A DNA stretch of 64,000 bases. Source: Echinometra lucunter. Taxonomy: Eukaryota; Echinodermata; Echinoidea; Camarodonta; Echinometridae. The stretch's first letter is position 1; each line of letters starts with the position of its first letter. The notes beneath the pieces are model-generated. The model saw only the letters and a program-made list of their open reading frames with translations, searched no databases and was not told where the DNA came from. Position numbers and translations under genes: made by a program. Shown here one piece after another: positions 1 through 12,600 of the stretch. The stretch lies in assembly GCA_029962745.1 (NCBI GenBank), contig CM057167.1, positions 23,155,161 to 23,219,160 on the forward strand, written 5' to 3'.

Positions 1-631
1 TCCTCAGTTTTATTCTTCACCCATCCACTTGGCGCAAGTGATATTTTGCAGTCTTCTAAAGATTGTCTGTTATTCAGTCATGCATGCAAAGTTCCAAATG
101 AAAAGGGTACCAATAAATGCTGGGAGGATAACTCTACCAAGACATATCATGAGACCCATCATTGAATGTTCATACTTCAAACAAGACAACTCCAAAATGA
201 TGGGACATTGTAGACACTGTAGAATGCTATAGAAATCGCATGAGCAGAACTGGAAAATTTCACTGAAAATCTTTAGTCCATTGACACCATTGTCAGTACA
301 TAATTTGTGCTGTTATCTGTAAGAGTGTAGAAAAAAACAAAAACAAAAAAACCCCCACAAAAAACAAAAAACAAAAATACATTGGTGTAAGGCATATAAC
401 TGAATCTTTTTACTGGTAAATACAGTGGCACATTTTGCACATCGCTTGAATAAGATTCATAATGTCTATTGGTTAGAATTAAAGGCCAGTTACCTTCAAG
501 TCATTGTTGTGGAAGATTAGTAGAAAATCGAATTTGTTTCACCTCGAACGGCTGTTCCATACAAAGGGGATTCGTGCCATTGTTGTTGCTGATAGGACAA
601 TGCCTTTCATAAGACGATGTATTGATCATCA
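1..631. other. intergenic, no gene seen
   Basis: AT-rich sequence with an A-rich run near 330-380. The open frames here are short and have no recognisable domain or splice context. It could be untranslated sequence of a gene outside the window; nothing in it proves that. Confidence 0.5.
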
Positions 632-759
632 GGGCTGCGTTTCACGAAACCGTCATAAGTCTAACTTCTTGGACATCCCATTGAAACGCGTGTTGTAGAA
701 TTAGCACGCGTTTCATTGGAATGTCCGTGAACTTATGACGGTTTCGTGAAACGCAGCCC
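632..759. mobile_element. palindromic MITE (foldback)
   Basis: The left arm starts GGGCTGCGTTTCACGAAACC and the right arm is its reverse complement, ending at 759; about 29 bp at each end are perfectly paired, and much of the 128-bp element pairs further in around CACGCGTTTCATTGG. The structure is that of a non-autonomous inverted-repeat DNA transposon. No convincing target duplication is visible. Confidence 0.8.
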
Positions 760-877
760 AGAGCTATTATTCCAAGCCGCTCAGGAAAGTACGCCTTACC
801 TTTAAATGCCCTTAGTTATCTAAGTTCTGAAAATGCGATAAAATAACTCATCTGGAAAGGATGCTTCTGTACTATAC

Positions 878-1147
878 CCCGGGGGGGGGGGGGGGGGGGG
901 GGGGGTCACTTCCATTGAAGAGTGGACAGCATCCGCGAGAATCGTCCTAAATGAAGCACCCTAAACGAGGATTCAAGGGCAGGACGCCAGGACACCCTAA
1001 ACACGGGTTTTTTTTTTTTGTTGAGTTTTTGACACTCTTTTTGGGTTCCGCGCCTATCCTGAAAAAAATGCCCCCTTTTCCATTTTTTTTTTTCTCGCCG
1101 ATGCTGTCCACTCTTCAATGGAAGTGACTCCCCCCCCCCCCCCCGGG
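878..1147. mobile_element. MITE with poly-G/poly-C termini and 7-bp target duplication
   Basis: The element is flanked by direct repeats ACTATAC (871-877 and 1148-1154). Each end is CCCGGG with a homopolymer (25 G at 881-905, about 15 C at 1130-1144), followed inward by a near-perfect inverted repeat TCACTTCCATTGAAGAGTGG plus ACAGCATC. The interior is non-coding with several A or T runs. The duplication length is close to the 8 bp of hAT elements; the superfamily is an inference. Confidence 0.8.
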
Positions 1148-1892
1148 ACTATACAAAAGAATCGATTTGCGTAAGCCTATTTAGAAAGTTTGGAATCATC
1201 TTGTTGCAAATGCAGAAATGCATGCACTTGCAGAAATATGTATACAGTGGGCATGAAGTGATGGGTCCAAACCTTGGGCGGCAATCAGGGGGAGACGGGG
1301 GGGGGGGGGGGGGGGACACGTTCCCACAAAGTTTTATTTAAGGGTGAACGACACAAAATGGTATGTCCCCCCAAAAAAATTAACCCGAGGACGCCCTTTT
1401 TGGCTTGTCAGCAGAGTACTTTTTGAGAGTGTCCACCTCCCCCCCCAAAAAAAATGACGCCCCTAGTCCAAACATTTCAGCTATTCCCTGTCAAAATTAA
1501 TTTCGAAATTTTGAGGGTCAAATAGAAACGATTATTATTTTTAGTTCTGTATTTCCATTTCTGCAGTATAAAAATATAAAGTATATAAATAATTCACAAT
1601 TATAATCATTAAAAAATGTAAAAGCCACGAGTCACTTTGAGCATACGTTTGTCAATTAATTTTAACTTCGCAAAAAAGAAGAGACAAACATACGAACAAA
1701 CAAACAGAGGAAGAAACGCATTTTCAAAAAAACATTTCAAGGACAATTTCAGAGCACTGTCTATTTTACCTTTGGAAACTCCGGGTTTGAAATCTTGTTC
1801 GGATGAATGAATACGTTATTAATTTTATATAATCATTAATGTTTGTTGGCAAAATCTCAAAAGGGGGTGGACAGGGCTTTTGAAATTGCAGA

Positions 1893-2045
1893 CAGGGATG
1901 GAGTCGAGGCCGGCCTCGAGGCCACATTTTGCCGGCCTTGGCCTTGGCCTTGGCCTCGGTCCGAGTCACGTGTACAAAGTCTATGGGAGAAATTTTTATC
2001 CAGCGGCCTCGTGACTCGGAACTGCCGGCCTCGAATCCATCACTG
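1893..2045. mobile_element. hAT-type MITE with 8-bp target duplication
   Basis: Perfect direct repeats ATTGCAGA (1885-1892 and 2046-2053) bracket a 153-bp element whose ends are CAGGGATGGAGTCGAGGCCG and the imperfect reverse complement CGGCCTCGAATCCATCACTG. Eight-bp duplication and CA..TG termini are the hAT signature. The interior is GC-rich, with repeats of TTGGCC, and has no coding capacity. Confidence 0.8.
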
Positions 2046-2053
2046 ATTGCAGA

Positions 2054-2558
2054 CGGTTGATTGTGATCGCGCGAGAGAAGTAAAGTGGTGCGGATATACT
2101 AGGAATATCAAGGTGGTAGACGGGACTTTTGAAATAATTGTCGAAGGGTAATTTTTCTGAGGTCTTGATTGTGCTCGTGCCGAGACATGTGTGAGAGAAG
2201 TGGTGAGGATTTTGGAGTATTAAAAGAGAAAGGAAGAGGACCGCAATACATACGTAAAGCATGTCCGCTATTATAAAGAGCTATGAAAAAGCATGCCGGA
2301 GAACTACACAATGACAGCATTGGTAAATAGCAGTACGATGTGCAAATGTTTGTTTTTTACAGAAAAATAATGGACGCTGGTGATTTGCTTCGGCAGTATT
2401 ATCAAGCAAAAGATAATGTCTAGGGCACTAGCTTATTTGAAAAAGGGTGATGAGGAGTAGAGCCGGATCCAGCATTTTTAAAAAAAAAAAGGGGGGGGGG
2501 GGAGGTTGGCTTATTAAGGTGTCTATTTTTATCCGAAAATTTTTGAGCTGACAAGCAA

Positions 2559-2591
<33 letters not shown>

Positions 2592-4239
2592 GAAAGAAAG
2601 AAAGAAAGGAAAGAGTTCCACCGCATATCGGGGTGTCTATTTCACCTCCCAAAATTCGCTGATAAGATAAGTAAAGATTTAAAAAAAAAAAAGGTCCTTG
2701 GTTTCAAAGGAGGGGTGCTGTGTTTAAAAAAAGGAGAGGCCGATTCTGCCTCCCCCTGGGCTTCAAACGGAGGCCGCGGCCGATCCCCCCCCCCCCATCC
2801 GACCCTGGAGAGAGGGAGAAAACATGCCCCACCTGACAGGTTTTCGACCAAGATCGAAAAAGAAAATGTGGCCACGAATAAGGCCGTATAGTTTATAGCC
2901 TCAATTGGGTCACGTATCTCGCTTCCTTCTTAATGTTTTTGTGGCGATGTACTTTCATATAACGCCAAGAGTTTCCTTGCAGCACTATAAATGGTAACTC
3001 GATCTGCTATCAATGGTAACTACCATGGTAACATTGTTCAACAACCAATCAAAATCAAGGTTTTCATTGAAGTTATCATAAATGGCAAAGTTACCACCAA
3101 TGGTAAGTATTATGCAATTGGGCCCTGAAGGGGGGGGGGGGGTGTAAGGGAACACCTCATCCCCTCAAGAGAGAGTCATCCGCAAGCATGAAAGCTTAAT
3201 TCATATGAAAATATTGATCAAGCCAGTATGACAACTATTTATCATTCTGAACTTTGTTTCTCTTTTTAAAAAACAACAGCACAGATTCTGCGCGCACTCA
3301 CATTTGTTAGTCTGATCAAGGAGTTACCATTTGTCGCGCCAGTAATTTTTGGAACAAATCCGAAACCTTGCACTATAGCGGGCCGGCCGTCGCATCTCAT
3401 GCATTTTAAGGGGTTCTGTCTGCGGCAAAATTGGACAGCATCTAGGCCTGTTCCATAAACTTCTCAAGGCCTTCACGTCCTTGGCTGACGCAATCAAATT
3501 AATGTCAATGTCTTGTTCGGTTACAGAAATAAGGTCAGCACGCTCAAATCAGGAAATTGTAATCTGTTTACAAAGAATTCCCTGTTCAAATCTATTATAA
3601 TTATTCTTCTTGTACCGTCCACCCCAATTAAACAAGAAGAGTCCTTCATTTAAATTGATTTGGCTTATCTCATTTCGTGATTGAGTATGATAATTCTGGT
3701 GTCTTTTTATTCAGTGATTATTTTCCCGTTTTCACAAAGCTGAAAACTTAGGCTTACAATGGGGAAATTCCACTACGCACCCCATTTCCCATAAGTATTA
3801 AGTATAGATGACAATAAAACATAAATAAAAGTGAGTGAACATGAATGATCCTTTACATCTATTTTGAAGCAACTCCAAACAATGTTTTGAAGTTGATCTA
3901 TAATTATAACAACTCATCTTTTTTTAAAAATCTTATCCTTTCCCTCCCCCTTTCTTTTTATTCACACAGAAAAAGGGATCCCTTTCCTGTCAGACTGAGA
4001 CTTCGACCGAGACTACAGATCCATCCCAACTTTCAGCTAGTGTTTACTCGTTAACGAATTACGTCTTCCCAGGGGCAGCTTGTACGATCTCCAGCCTCTT
4101 CTTGATGAAAACATATTACGTAACCCCTCATATGCAATCAAGCTCAGTTTCTCTCTAGATGCAGGGATGTTTAAAGCCGGTCGTCTTGAAATCGTGTTGA
4201 GCATCATCATCGTCTAAGTTTGGATCGCACCGATTCAAA
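2054..4239. other. intergenic, low-complexity and repeat debris
   Basis: Contains A-rich and GAAA-rich simple sequence (2479-2610), poly-G/poly-C runs (2500, 2787, 3128), and a GGTAAC-rich repeat described separately. No gene is supported. An in-frame stop at 4198-4200 marks the upstream limit of the transporter reading frame. Confidence 0.5.
2990..3125. mobile_element. GGTAAC-rich MITE, copy 1
   Basis: Shares a run of similar words with 36736-36899: ATGGTAACTACCATGGTAAC, then a CAACAACCAATC-like block and ATGGCAAAGTTACCA, ending near GGGCCC. The repeated GGTAACT/AGTTACC words make it self-complementary. It is a degenerate copy of a short inverted-repeat element. Confidence 0.6.
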
Positions 4240-4528
4240 ATGGTTTCGTGGCGTGAATCGATATGCAATCGGAAAAATAACAAGACTGGAAGTGAATTGG
4301 GCCAGTTCAGACCGGTCTCAGGCGGCTCTGACCGGCTTGAACCAGTGGAGGTCTACAGTTCTTCCTTACCGCTGAACAAACGACTATGGTCGGATCCGAG
4401 GTACTTCCGATGGCTCACGACAGCGGTATGGGCCTTGGGCGTCGGCGTAACGTTTGGCGTCGTGGGAGATTTCTCCATGTTCTATATCTTCCTCGAGCGA
4501 GAGTTCGAGTCGTCCGTCACAGAACTAA
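4240..4528 (+). CDS. transporter exon 1 (start codon, N-tail, TM1)
   Basis: ATG at 4240 follows an in-frame TGA at 4198. It encodes about 50 polar residues and then TM1. The donor is GTATGT at 4529; the exon ends in phase 1. A later in-frame ATG lies past the donor, so it is not an alternative. Confidence 0.8.
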
Positions 4529-5247
4529 GTATGTAAAAAAAAACTGTTTCTCTCCATATTCTTTTCTAATGTTGTTTTTCTTCTGTGTGTGCGGGGGGGG
4601 GGGGGGGGTCGAACTTTGTCATAACATAGTACAGTACATGTGGATTATAATCCAGAAAAAGAAAAAAAAAACTTTGAAATATCGACAATACTTAGAAACA
4701 GATAAATTTAATTATGGAGTGCATTGAAATACGAAAGATTTATTTTATTGTGTTAATTTCATTTGGTAAATGAATACTGCAGATATGTTTGGAGAAGATT
4801 TATTGAAAAATAAAAATGATCGCAGTTAAATGCTAAATTGAGATGTTTAGACTAAAACTAATCTCTTAGCAGGGTAATTACCAGAGGGGGTGTAGGGTTG
4901 TGACCATCCCCATCCCCCACTCACAGAGCGATTGTGATAATACAAAAGAGTTGAATCGACGCTCCGAATAGAAACGAGCTCTCAAAAAAAAAAGGGGGGG
5001 GGAGGGTGGGATTCCACCAAAACATACCCTTGGTCAAATATGTATAAATGGCACGATAAAAGCTACTTTCGAAAAATCAGCTTAAGGCAACTTCAATAGC
5101 CCAGTCTATCACATTCAGAAATGAGCGGACTTTGGCTTATTACATAATCCGAACATGACTTTTATGGGTAGTACAATAGGCCTTCGAAACTGCACTTGAT
5201 TTGATTTCTCGAAGTAGTTTTATCGCGTTATACGTAATGCGAACTCC

Positions 5248-5296
<49 letters not shown>

Positions 5297-5320
5297 TCTC
5301 TCTCTCTCTTCCTCTCTCTC

Positions 5321-5377
<57 letters not shown>

Positions 5378-8300
5378 GTATATGTGATCAAATAACATCA
5401 CAGCAGCTTTGGAAACATACTCTCTCTTGGAAATAAAATTACATGTGAGATCAATTGAGAGAATAATAGCATAGCATGAATCAAAGTCTCCGTGGTCTAA
5501 TGGTTAAGGCATTGGCGTTTATAGCCAAAGGCCCGGGTTCGATTCCCGGCGGAGACTTTTTTTTTTAACCGTTGCAAAAATTCCAAATATGGTAGGAAAG
5601 CTCTGTGGAACTTTGATTCATGCTATTATTCTCTCAATTGATCTCACAAAAATATACACAAAACTATAATGATACATGTATGTAAAATGAAAAGAAAAAA
5701 AGTTGATGAAAGTAGATAAAAGTAGATAAAAGTAGATACATGCAGGCCTACTGAGTATCTATCCTGAAGAAGCCCTATTTTGTTTTAAAGTAGTATTTAT
5801 TGATTCATTCAGTTCAAATCATACAAAATATAGTGTATCTCAACATATAACATTAACAATATAAGTCGAATCGTGAACCTTGTAAAATCAGAACACATAA
5901 TATAAATTCAAAGAACATAATATGTAAATATATTGCTAATAATCATAACCTATAAATAACTACTGAATGGTCCACAACTTACATCACTCTGAATGAATTG
6001 GAAAAATATGGGCGAAATATCGATTAAAATTGTTGTCGACGGAGTCTTGATTTATCTACCTTTGTCTTTTCATTTAATACTTCGACCCGTCGCAGATCTT
6101 TTGAACTTCTTGTAACTAATGTATATAATAATACTGGTGAATATTCACTCCCTAGCTGCATTGAAAGAGTTCGCATTGTCTTTACGAACAAAGGGTTAGG
6201 GTTAGGGTTACCAAACCATGAGCAATATGGCTTTGCAGCAACGGATGCCAATGAAAAGGTGTCAGTTGGACGGGGATTCTTAAAAGTGCTGCCATGATCT
6301 TCAGGCGGTCCACACCCTGCTTCAACCGAATTCCTAATAGCAGCCCTCGAAAAACAGTCTTTACCAATTACCGTACCCTGAACCTAACCGAAAGAGCAAC
6401 TCTACTCTAACCATTTTGATGAAGTCCGTAGCAGTTGTCCCTGGACCATTCTTTTCCAAAACTCAACAACGATCTTCAGCTCTATGCCATACAGTACAAT
6501 ACTTTCCAAATGGGTTCAAGACAAGATTCTATTCCAGTGGAATAGCTTGACCAGGACCGACTCCTTCTTCAACGATTTCCTTAATTTCTTTTTCCTCTTA
6601 AAGGTTGGCTCGGCGCTCTCCCATGGTGCCTCTGCTGTTTCTTCTCGCCACTTTCTAACCTCATCGTCCACCGCTTCGGTTACCGCAGTACTATGGTCGG
6701 GGCCTGTTTCGTCTGCGCGGTCGGACTCTTTGCGACGAGCTTCATCCACGCGCTCTGGCCCGCCTTCATTTCCTACAGCGTGATGTTCGGAGGGAGTTCG
6801 GTGGTGCTCTATACCGTGGGCTGTGTCTATATCACGGGTTACTTCGACAAGAAGCATTGCACGGGGCCCGTTTCCTCAAATGGTCTAGCGTTTGAAATCG
6901 GTTAGTGCATTCTCAACTATGTTTTCATAATGCAAAAGTCCGTTCGTAATTCTGAAGTTTTGTTACCCAATCCGGAGGTATGTATTTCCGAAAATAGACT
7001 ATTCATGATTCTGAAAATGAAGTTGGATTCTTTACATGCTTATAGGAGATAACTCTGAAGCTTCAAAATTTCGAGAATGGAATGAAAAATAACCCCCAGT
7101 AGGAAAATGTGTCTGAATAATGAACTTTCGGAAAATGAATTCCTTTCATCACACCTGCTCAACTCGCGTCACAAAATCTGCCCCTGAAGAACCAACATGT
7201 GCTCTGAGGATAATGGATAAAGTGGAGTTTTTTTTAATTCTCTGTAACCTCAAAGCTCGGTGAGGGTGGGGGAGGGGGGGGGGGGGGAGGCATTCAGAAT
7301 ATGCCACTAAAGACTAATCACGCGCCGCTATAGTTTTTCGAAAATCACCGTAAACAAATTCTTTTCAAGTTATTTTTTCGTGCTTTTTGGAAAAAAATAT
7401 CCCTAAACCTCTCCCACAGAATCATAAAACTTAAAAAACAAAACAAAAAAAAATGAAAGAAAACCCCTCTTCCCCTTATTTCTTGACCTTTCTTCAGGTG
7501 ACCTATTTTCTTTCCTGACACTTAAAATCCGTCAACCTTTTCATGTGCCTCAACCCTCAAAACAACCCTTTTCACTTTTTTAATGGGGGGGGGGGGGGGG
7601 GGGTTGCGTGCGTGTATACAGCAATATATTTGACCCCCCCCCCCTCCCCGGCCTCAAAGACCGTCAAGGCATCAAAATACGTCCGTTTCTGGTAACAATT
7701 TTTGGTCAATAATCTCCGCAGCTATCCTTGTCTTCAGTCCTGTTATTGAAATCACGTCGAACCACTGGGGCTGGAGATGGTCGGTCCGACTTCTGTCCTT
7801 CTTCACAATCACCGCAGCCTTGCTCCTCGTCATCTTCGTCCGCAAGCCACCCACCGATATGTTCGACGAGGACAATGACGACGACGAGAAGAAACAATAT
7901 CAGAAGCTTAGCGAGAAGGAGAGTCGGGAAAAGGATGTAGACAATGCCGATGTTGAGGATCGGCAAAGAGAGGAGGAAAAGAACAAGGAAGAGGAGGAAG
8001 AGGAGAAAGAGGAGAAAGAGGAGGAGAAACATTGGAAGACATCTTGTAGGAGATACATCAAATTGTTGATGATGCCAGCCTTTTCAATATTGCTGATCGG
8101 GATCGTTATATCATTCACCGCACTGTCTTTCAACCACATACTTTTTGTGAGTACGACTTATCATCACAGCGTTTTTTATTAGTAAATTTGGTACCCTAAA
8201 ACATATTCAGACTCTTTGCTTTTACATGTAATATTCAGGGCTTATAGACCAGGGAGATGGGAACGCACTTTCCATTTCCCTTATGGTCCCTATATACACT

Positions 8301-9504
8301 TAGACTATGAAATTGTCATCAATTAGTTTTCATATGATTAAGTAGGCCTAATGAAATCACATTGAACTTGAATTATTATGATATTAGCATTTTCGACTGG
8401 TGAATGAATCAACTTCACATTGGTTTTCAGGCATCATTTTATTGTAAGACACCATTGGTTTATTTTTTATTATTATTACTGCTATTCATCATTATCATTA
8501 TTACTTTTTTCTAATAAATATTGTCATCATTATCATCATCATCATCAGCATCATCATCATCATCAAGTGTGGCCTCATCACCGACATTTTAGTAAATACT
8601 AATATTGTCATCATAATGATCATTATATCTCAGGGTAGCTACCTAAAATCAGTGAATGTATCGGACAACAAGATTGCCTGGCTCCACTCATCCCTGGCCG
8701 GTGGTGCCCTAGTTGGACGGATATCGGTTCTCTTTGTCCAATTTCTCCCTTTCTCTATCCTTCTCACCTACCCCATCATCGCCGTGGTGTGTTGCGGAGT
8801 GTCGGTCGCTGTCCTTCTCATCACACCACTCTGGATATTCTTCATCTATTCAATATGTAAGCTTAAAGCCCGCCGCACACTTTACGATCCGACTGCGACC
8901 CGATTTTCGAACAAATGGCATTTAGCATTAAATATGAACGTTTAAGCAAGTAAAATTATCATATTTGAAGTTCAGAATAATGATAGGAATACTAAAATCG
9001 AAATTTACGTTAATTGCAAGCCTTGTAGTCGGAGTAAAGGCCAAATCGGCTTCAAATCGTAGCCGATCGCAAGATTGCTATGACGTCACTACGATTTGGA
9101 ATTGAGTTCACTTATATTCCTACAGGGAGGCTCGCAGTAGGAATTTTCATTTTTGTATTCATACGACCATTCGAAACTTTGATCATTAAGATTTCACGTT
9201 TGAATGTTCATATCAAATGCTAAACATTTTTTTTCCAAAATCGGATCGCAGACGGATCGTAATAATGTGCGGCGGGCTTAAGAAATCGAGAGTGTATCAA
9301 ATGTAATGAATCGAATGTAAAACATCACATTGATGTAGTTTGATATGAACATGTATGTTTGACAATGTTGATCTAGAAATCAATAAATCAATTATCAATT
9401 ATCAATTAAAGATAGGGCGATGATAATGATAGTGCACACTAAGAAAAAAGGTTCAATATTGCACCCTTTAAATGCAACACTGGGAGCTCCTTTATGGGTA
9501 CAAC

Positions 9505-9603
<99 letters not shown>

Positions 9604-12600
9604 TATTATTATTATTATTATTTATTTGACCATTAAAAAGGAATACAAGATATACATACAAAGCAATAGACAAAAGATAGCAAAAGATGAGACGGAATGG
9701 CATGGGGTCAGGGTTCACAAAAGAGAAATTCTTCTCTGTTGCCCGTAGGCATGTGAACCCACATATCTTTGCACCCTAAGAAGCATTTTGCACCTTCAAG
9801 GGTGCAGCGAGCTACATTTTGCACCCTTAAGGGTGCAGAGTTGTACCTTTTAGGGAAGGTACATATTTGCACCCTTTGGCGTGCACAAATTAATTTTCTG
9901 TACCTTTACGAGGTACAGACGGGCATTTCGGGTGCCAACAAGTACAAAAGGGTGCATCTTTGCTTTTTTTCTCATGTAGGGTGCAAGATTGCACCCCAAA
10001 AGGTGCTGTCATTGTTGCATTTAGGGTGCAAAGTTGAACCTTTAATTAAAAGTGTGTGGTTGTGGTGGTTGTGGTGGTGGTCATGATGATGCATGAAGAT
10101 ATAGCATAATAATTTAAGGCGAAAATAATGTTAACAATGATGACGATGACAGTGTTGGTGATAATTGTGATGGCTATGATGATGATGATCGTCGTTGCTT
10201 TTACGAATAGAAGCGCGCGGTGGAGAAAACGGTTTTGCTAACCGTCGAATCATGTTTGAATAGCAAGTGCTTTCTTATTATGTATTAATGTACACCATTT
10301 TGAAATTAGTTATAAGCTTTCTTTTAATGTGTAGATTGATTAATTAAATTATAAAAAAGGGGAACGAATTCCGTTATCTAAGAGCACGTTGCGTCTCCCC
10401 CATTCACGTTTCTGCGCACCGCGCTCGGATTCGTCGGTTCGTAGAAACGACGACGTTATGTTGAAATTGTACAGTGATGATCAAGATTTCTCGATATGAT
10501 TGGTCTCACTAATTCCCCTAGTGTATTCTCATTAGTATCGGTACTGCTCTCCCTGCATGAGAACTTTGCAATCATGTGATGATGCTGATGCTACTATTGG
10601 TGGTGGTGGTGGTGGCAATGAAAATAATGTTGATGGCTATTAATTTGAGAGCCGGTCGATTTGTGGTCTGCGGCTCGATTTAGGTGTAGTATGAGTGGAT
10701 TGGCCACTTTGAAATTCCCCAACCAAAGGTTCAGAACCCCTCCCCAATCACACCCAAGTTTGGTACTTTCAATGAGAGAAGTTGTGCTTATACTTTATCA
10801 TCAGTGAAAACAGTTTTCCGAAGTTTCCGAATTTCGAAATTTCAACATCGAAGGTTCATATCTCAGGAAATTTCCATCACAGGGGAGGGGGCCTCATAAT
10901 TTTGTACGCACATTGATTTCTTCAGATGGTTCATAAGTATATCAGGTTCAGAATTTATAAGAAATTGAAATTGAAATATTATACCAAAGGTCTTTAATTC
11001 TCAAGATGAAATAGGGACTCATAATTCTAAAAATGAAGTAGCGTTCATGAAATTGCCGAAGTTACTGCGAAATCAATAATAGATTTCTCTGTTATTTTCG
11101 GAATAGTCATCCTTGAGATTAACGCTTTTTCATTTTCGGAATTACGAACTCTAATCTATTTTTGGAATAATGGAGCATTATATGATTTCAATAAATACTA
11201 ACCTTCGGGATTAAGAACCTTCGGGATTAAGAACCGTAGAAAATGCGACGTCATATGACTCGTGATACAGACATAGTCAGAAATAACGAATATTTCAGCT
11301 TTATCCTGGTTTAATTTCATCCTGATTATTATGACAATTCGACATAATTCTGTTTTCAGTGATCGGATTGATGCGGGGTCTTTATTTCTCGCTAGCCACC
11401 GGTATGGCCGTGGAGCTCAGTGGGAAGGATAAGGCTGCCGAAGCCTATGCTTTGGTCTTCTTCAGTTGGGGTATTGGGAGTGCTCTTGCAGCCGTTGTGC
11501 CCGGTAAGCAAGTCTTCTTAATCAAAAAATCAACTTATTAAATGTCTTATTTATTCAGGATAGCCTAATTGCCACCAAAATTATCGTCCCTGATGACCCT
11601 GCAATTATGATTACTCCAACTTTTATAGCCCAGCAATCATTTTTCAATGTGTATGTCAGGCATTCAAAAACATGGCTTCCTACCTCCATATAGCACCCAT
11701 TCACATCATCTGAGTGGAGAGTGGTAAATGCAATTTAGCCCCGATACGGACTCGTATATTGTATTGGTGCGTTGTAATCAGGAAATAAGGCTTGTTCAGA
11801 TACAAGGGGGTGGAGGGGGGGGGGGGGGGGGGGGGGGGGTGGGGGGGGGGGAACTGTCGGATTGGGGGGGGGGGGGGGGGGGAGCCAGAGGTGGTGCCAC
11901 GGTATTTTGATGGGGGGGGGGGGGGGGAGATATGACCCATATGTGAGTTTATTTACGTTTTAAATGAACCGGACTATGACTTAGTTGTATGGCCCAGCCC
12001 TCTCTTCCTCGCCCCCAGGGCCGCTCCTGGTTTAAGCGATTAGTATACAAAATGAATGGCAATGACTCAACAAATGATTTCGCTTCCCCCCCCCCCACCC
12101 CCGCAGTCCCCTCACCCCCCCCCCCCACCCTCCACACCTCGTATACTTTGAACCTTTAGAGGTAATTTTATTGCAATTGCAAACTATTTTGGACAATCTC
12201 ATTGATTCTAATGTTATGGGATCCATAGACTTCTTGAACTCTTTGCAATTTTGCAATATCTAAAGATAATTTGGGTTCCGTCTGTTATGTTAGTCAGTCC
12301 AGAATCTTTTGACACTATGCTAGCAACAAGTTAATGATTATTACAACAAATTACTTTGTTAAAACGAAAGACTCTTGACCTTTTCAACCTTTTTGCAATA
12401 TCTAAAGATAATTTGGGTTCCGTCTGTTATGTTAGTCAGTCCAAAATCTTTTGACACTATACTAGCAACAAGTTAATGATTATTACAACAAATTACTTTA
12501 TTACAACTAAAGACTCTTGACCTTTTTCTATAACTCACAATAGTCAAAGACTTATTTTCATTGTAGTTTTTTTTTTTAATTTCAGCACAAAACATTTGGT

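Larger units (their letters stand above)
5446..5646. mobile_element. inverted-repeat element enclosing a tRNA gene
   Basis: The left arm (5446-5485) reads TGAGATCAATTGAGAGAATA then ATAGCATAGCATGAATCAAA; the right arm (5611-5646) is its reverse complement except that the left copy has an extra CATAG. The left arm runs straight into the first base of the tRNA; 54 nt including a T10 run separate the tRNA from the right arm. Such arms would make a 36-40 bp stem. The element is in transporter intron 1, with no protein coding capacity. Confidence 0.85.

Noticed and set aside
6193..6210. Telomere or chromosome-fusion scar
   Set aside because: Only three units, no subtelomeric context; such short runs arise by chance.
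9395..9748. Poly-Asn, poly-Leu and poly-Ile frames
   Set aside because: Translations of (ATT)n in all phases.
10200..10470. Candidate TIR element around GCGCGCGGTG / GCACCGCGC
   Set aside because: The paired words are short and offset; no target duplication, so not listed as an element.
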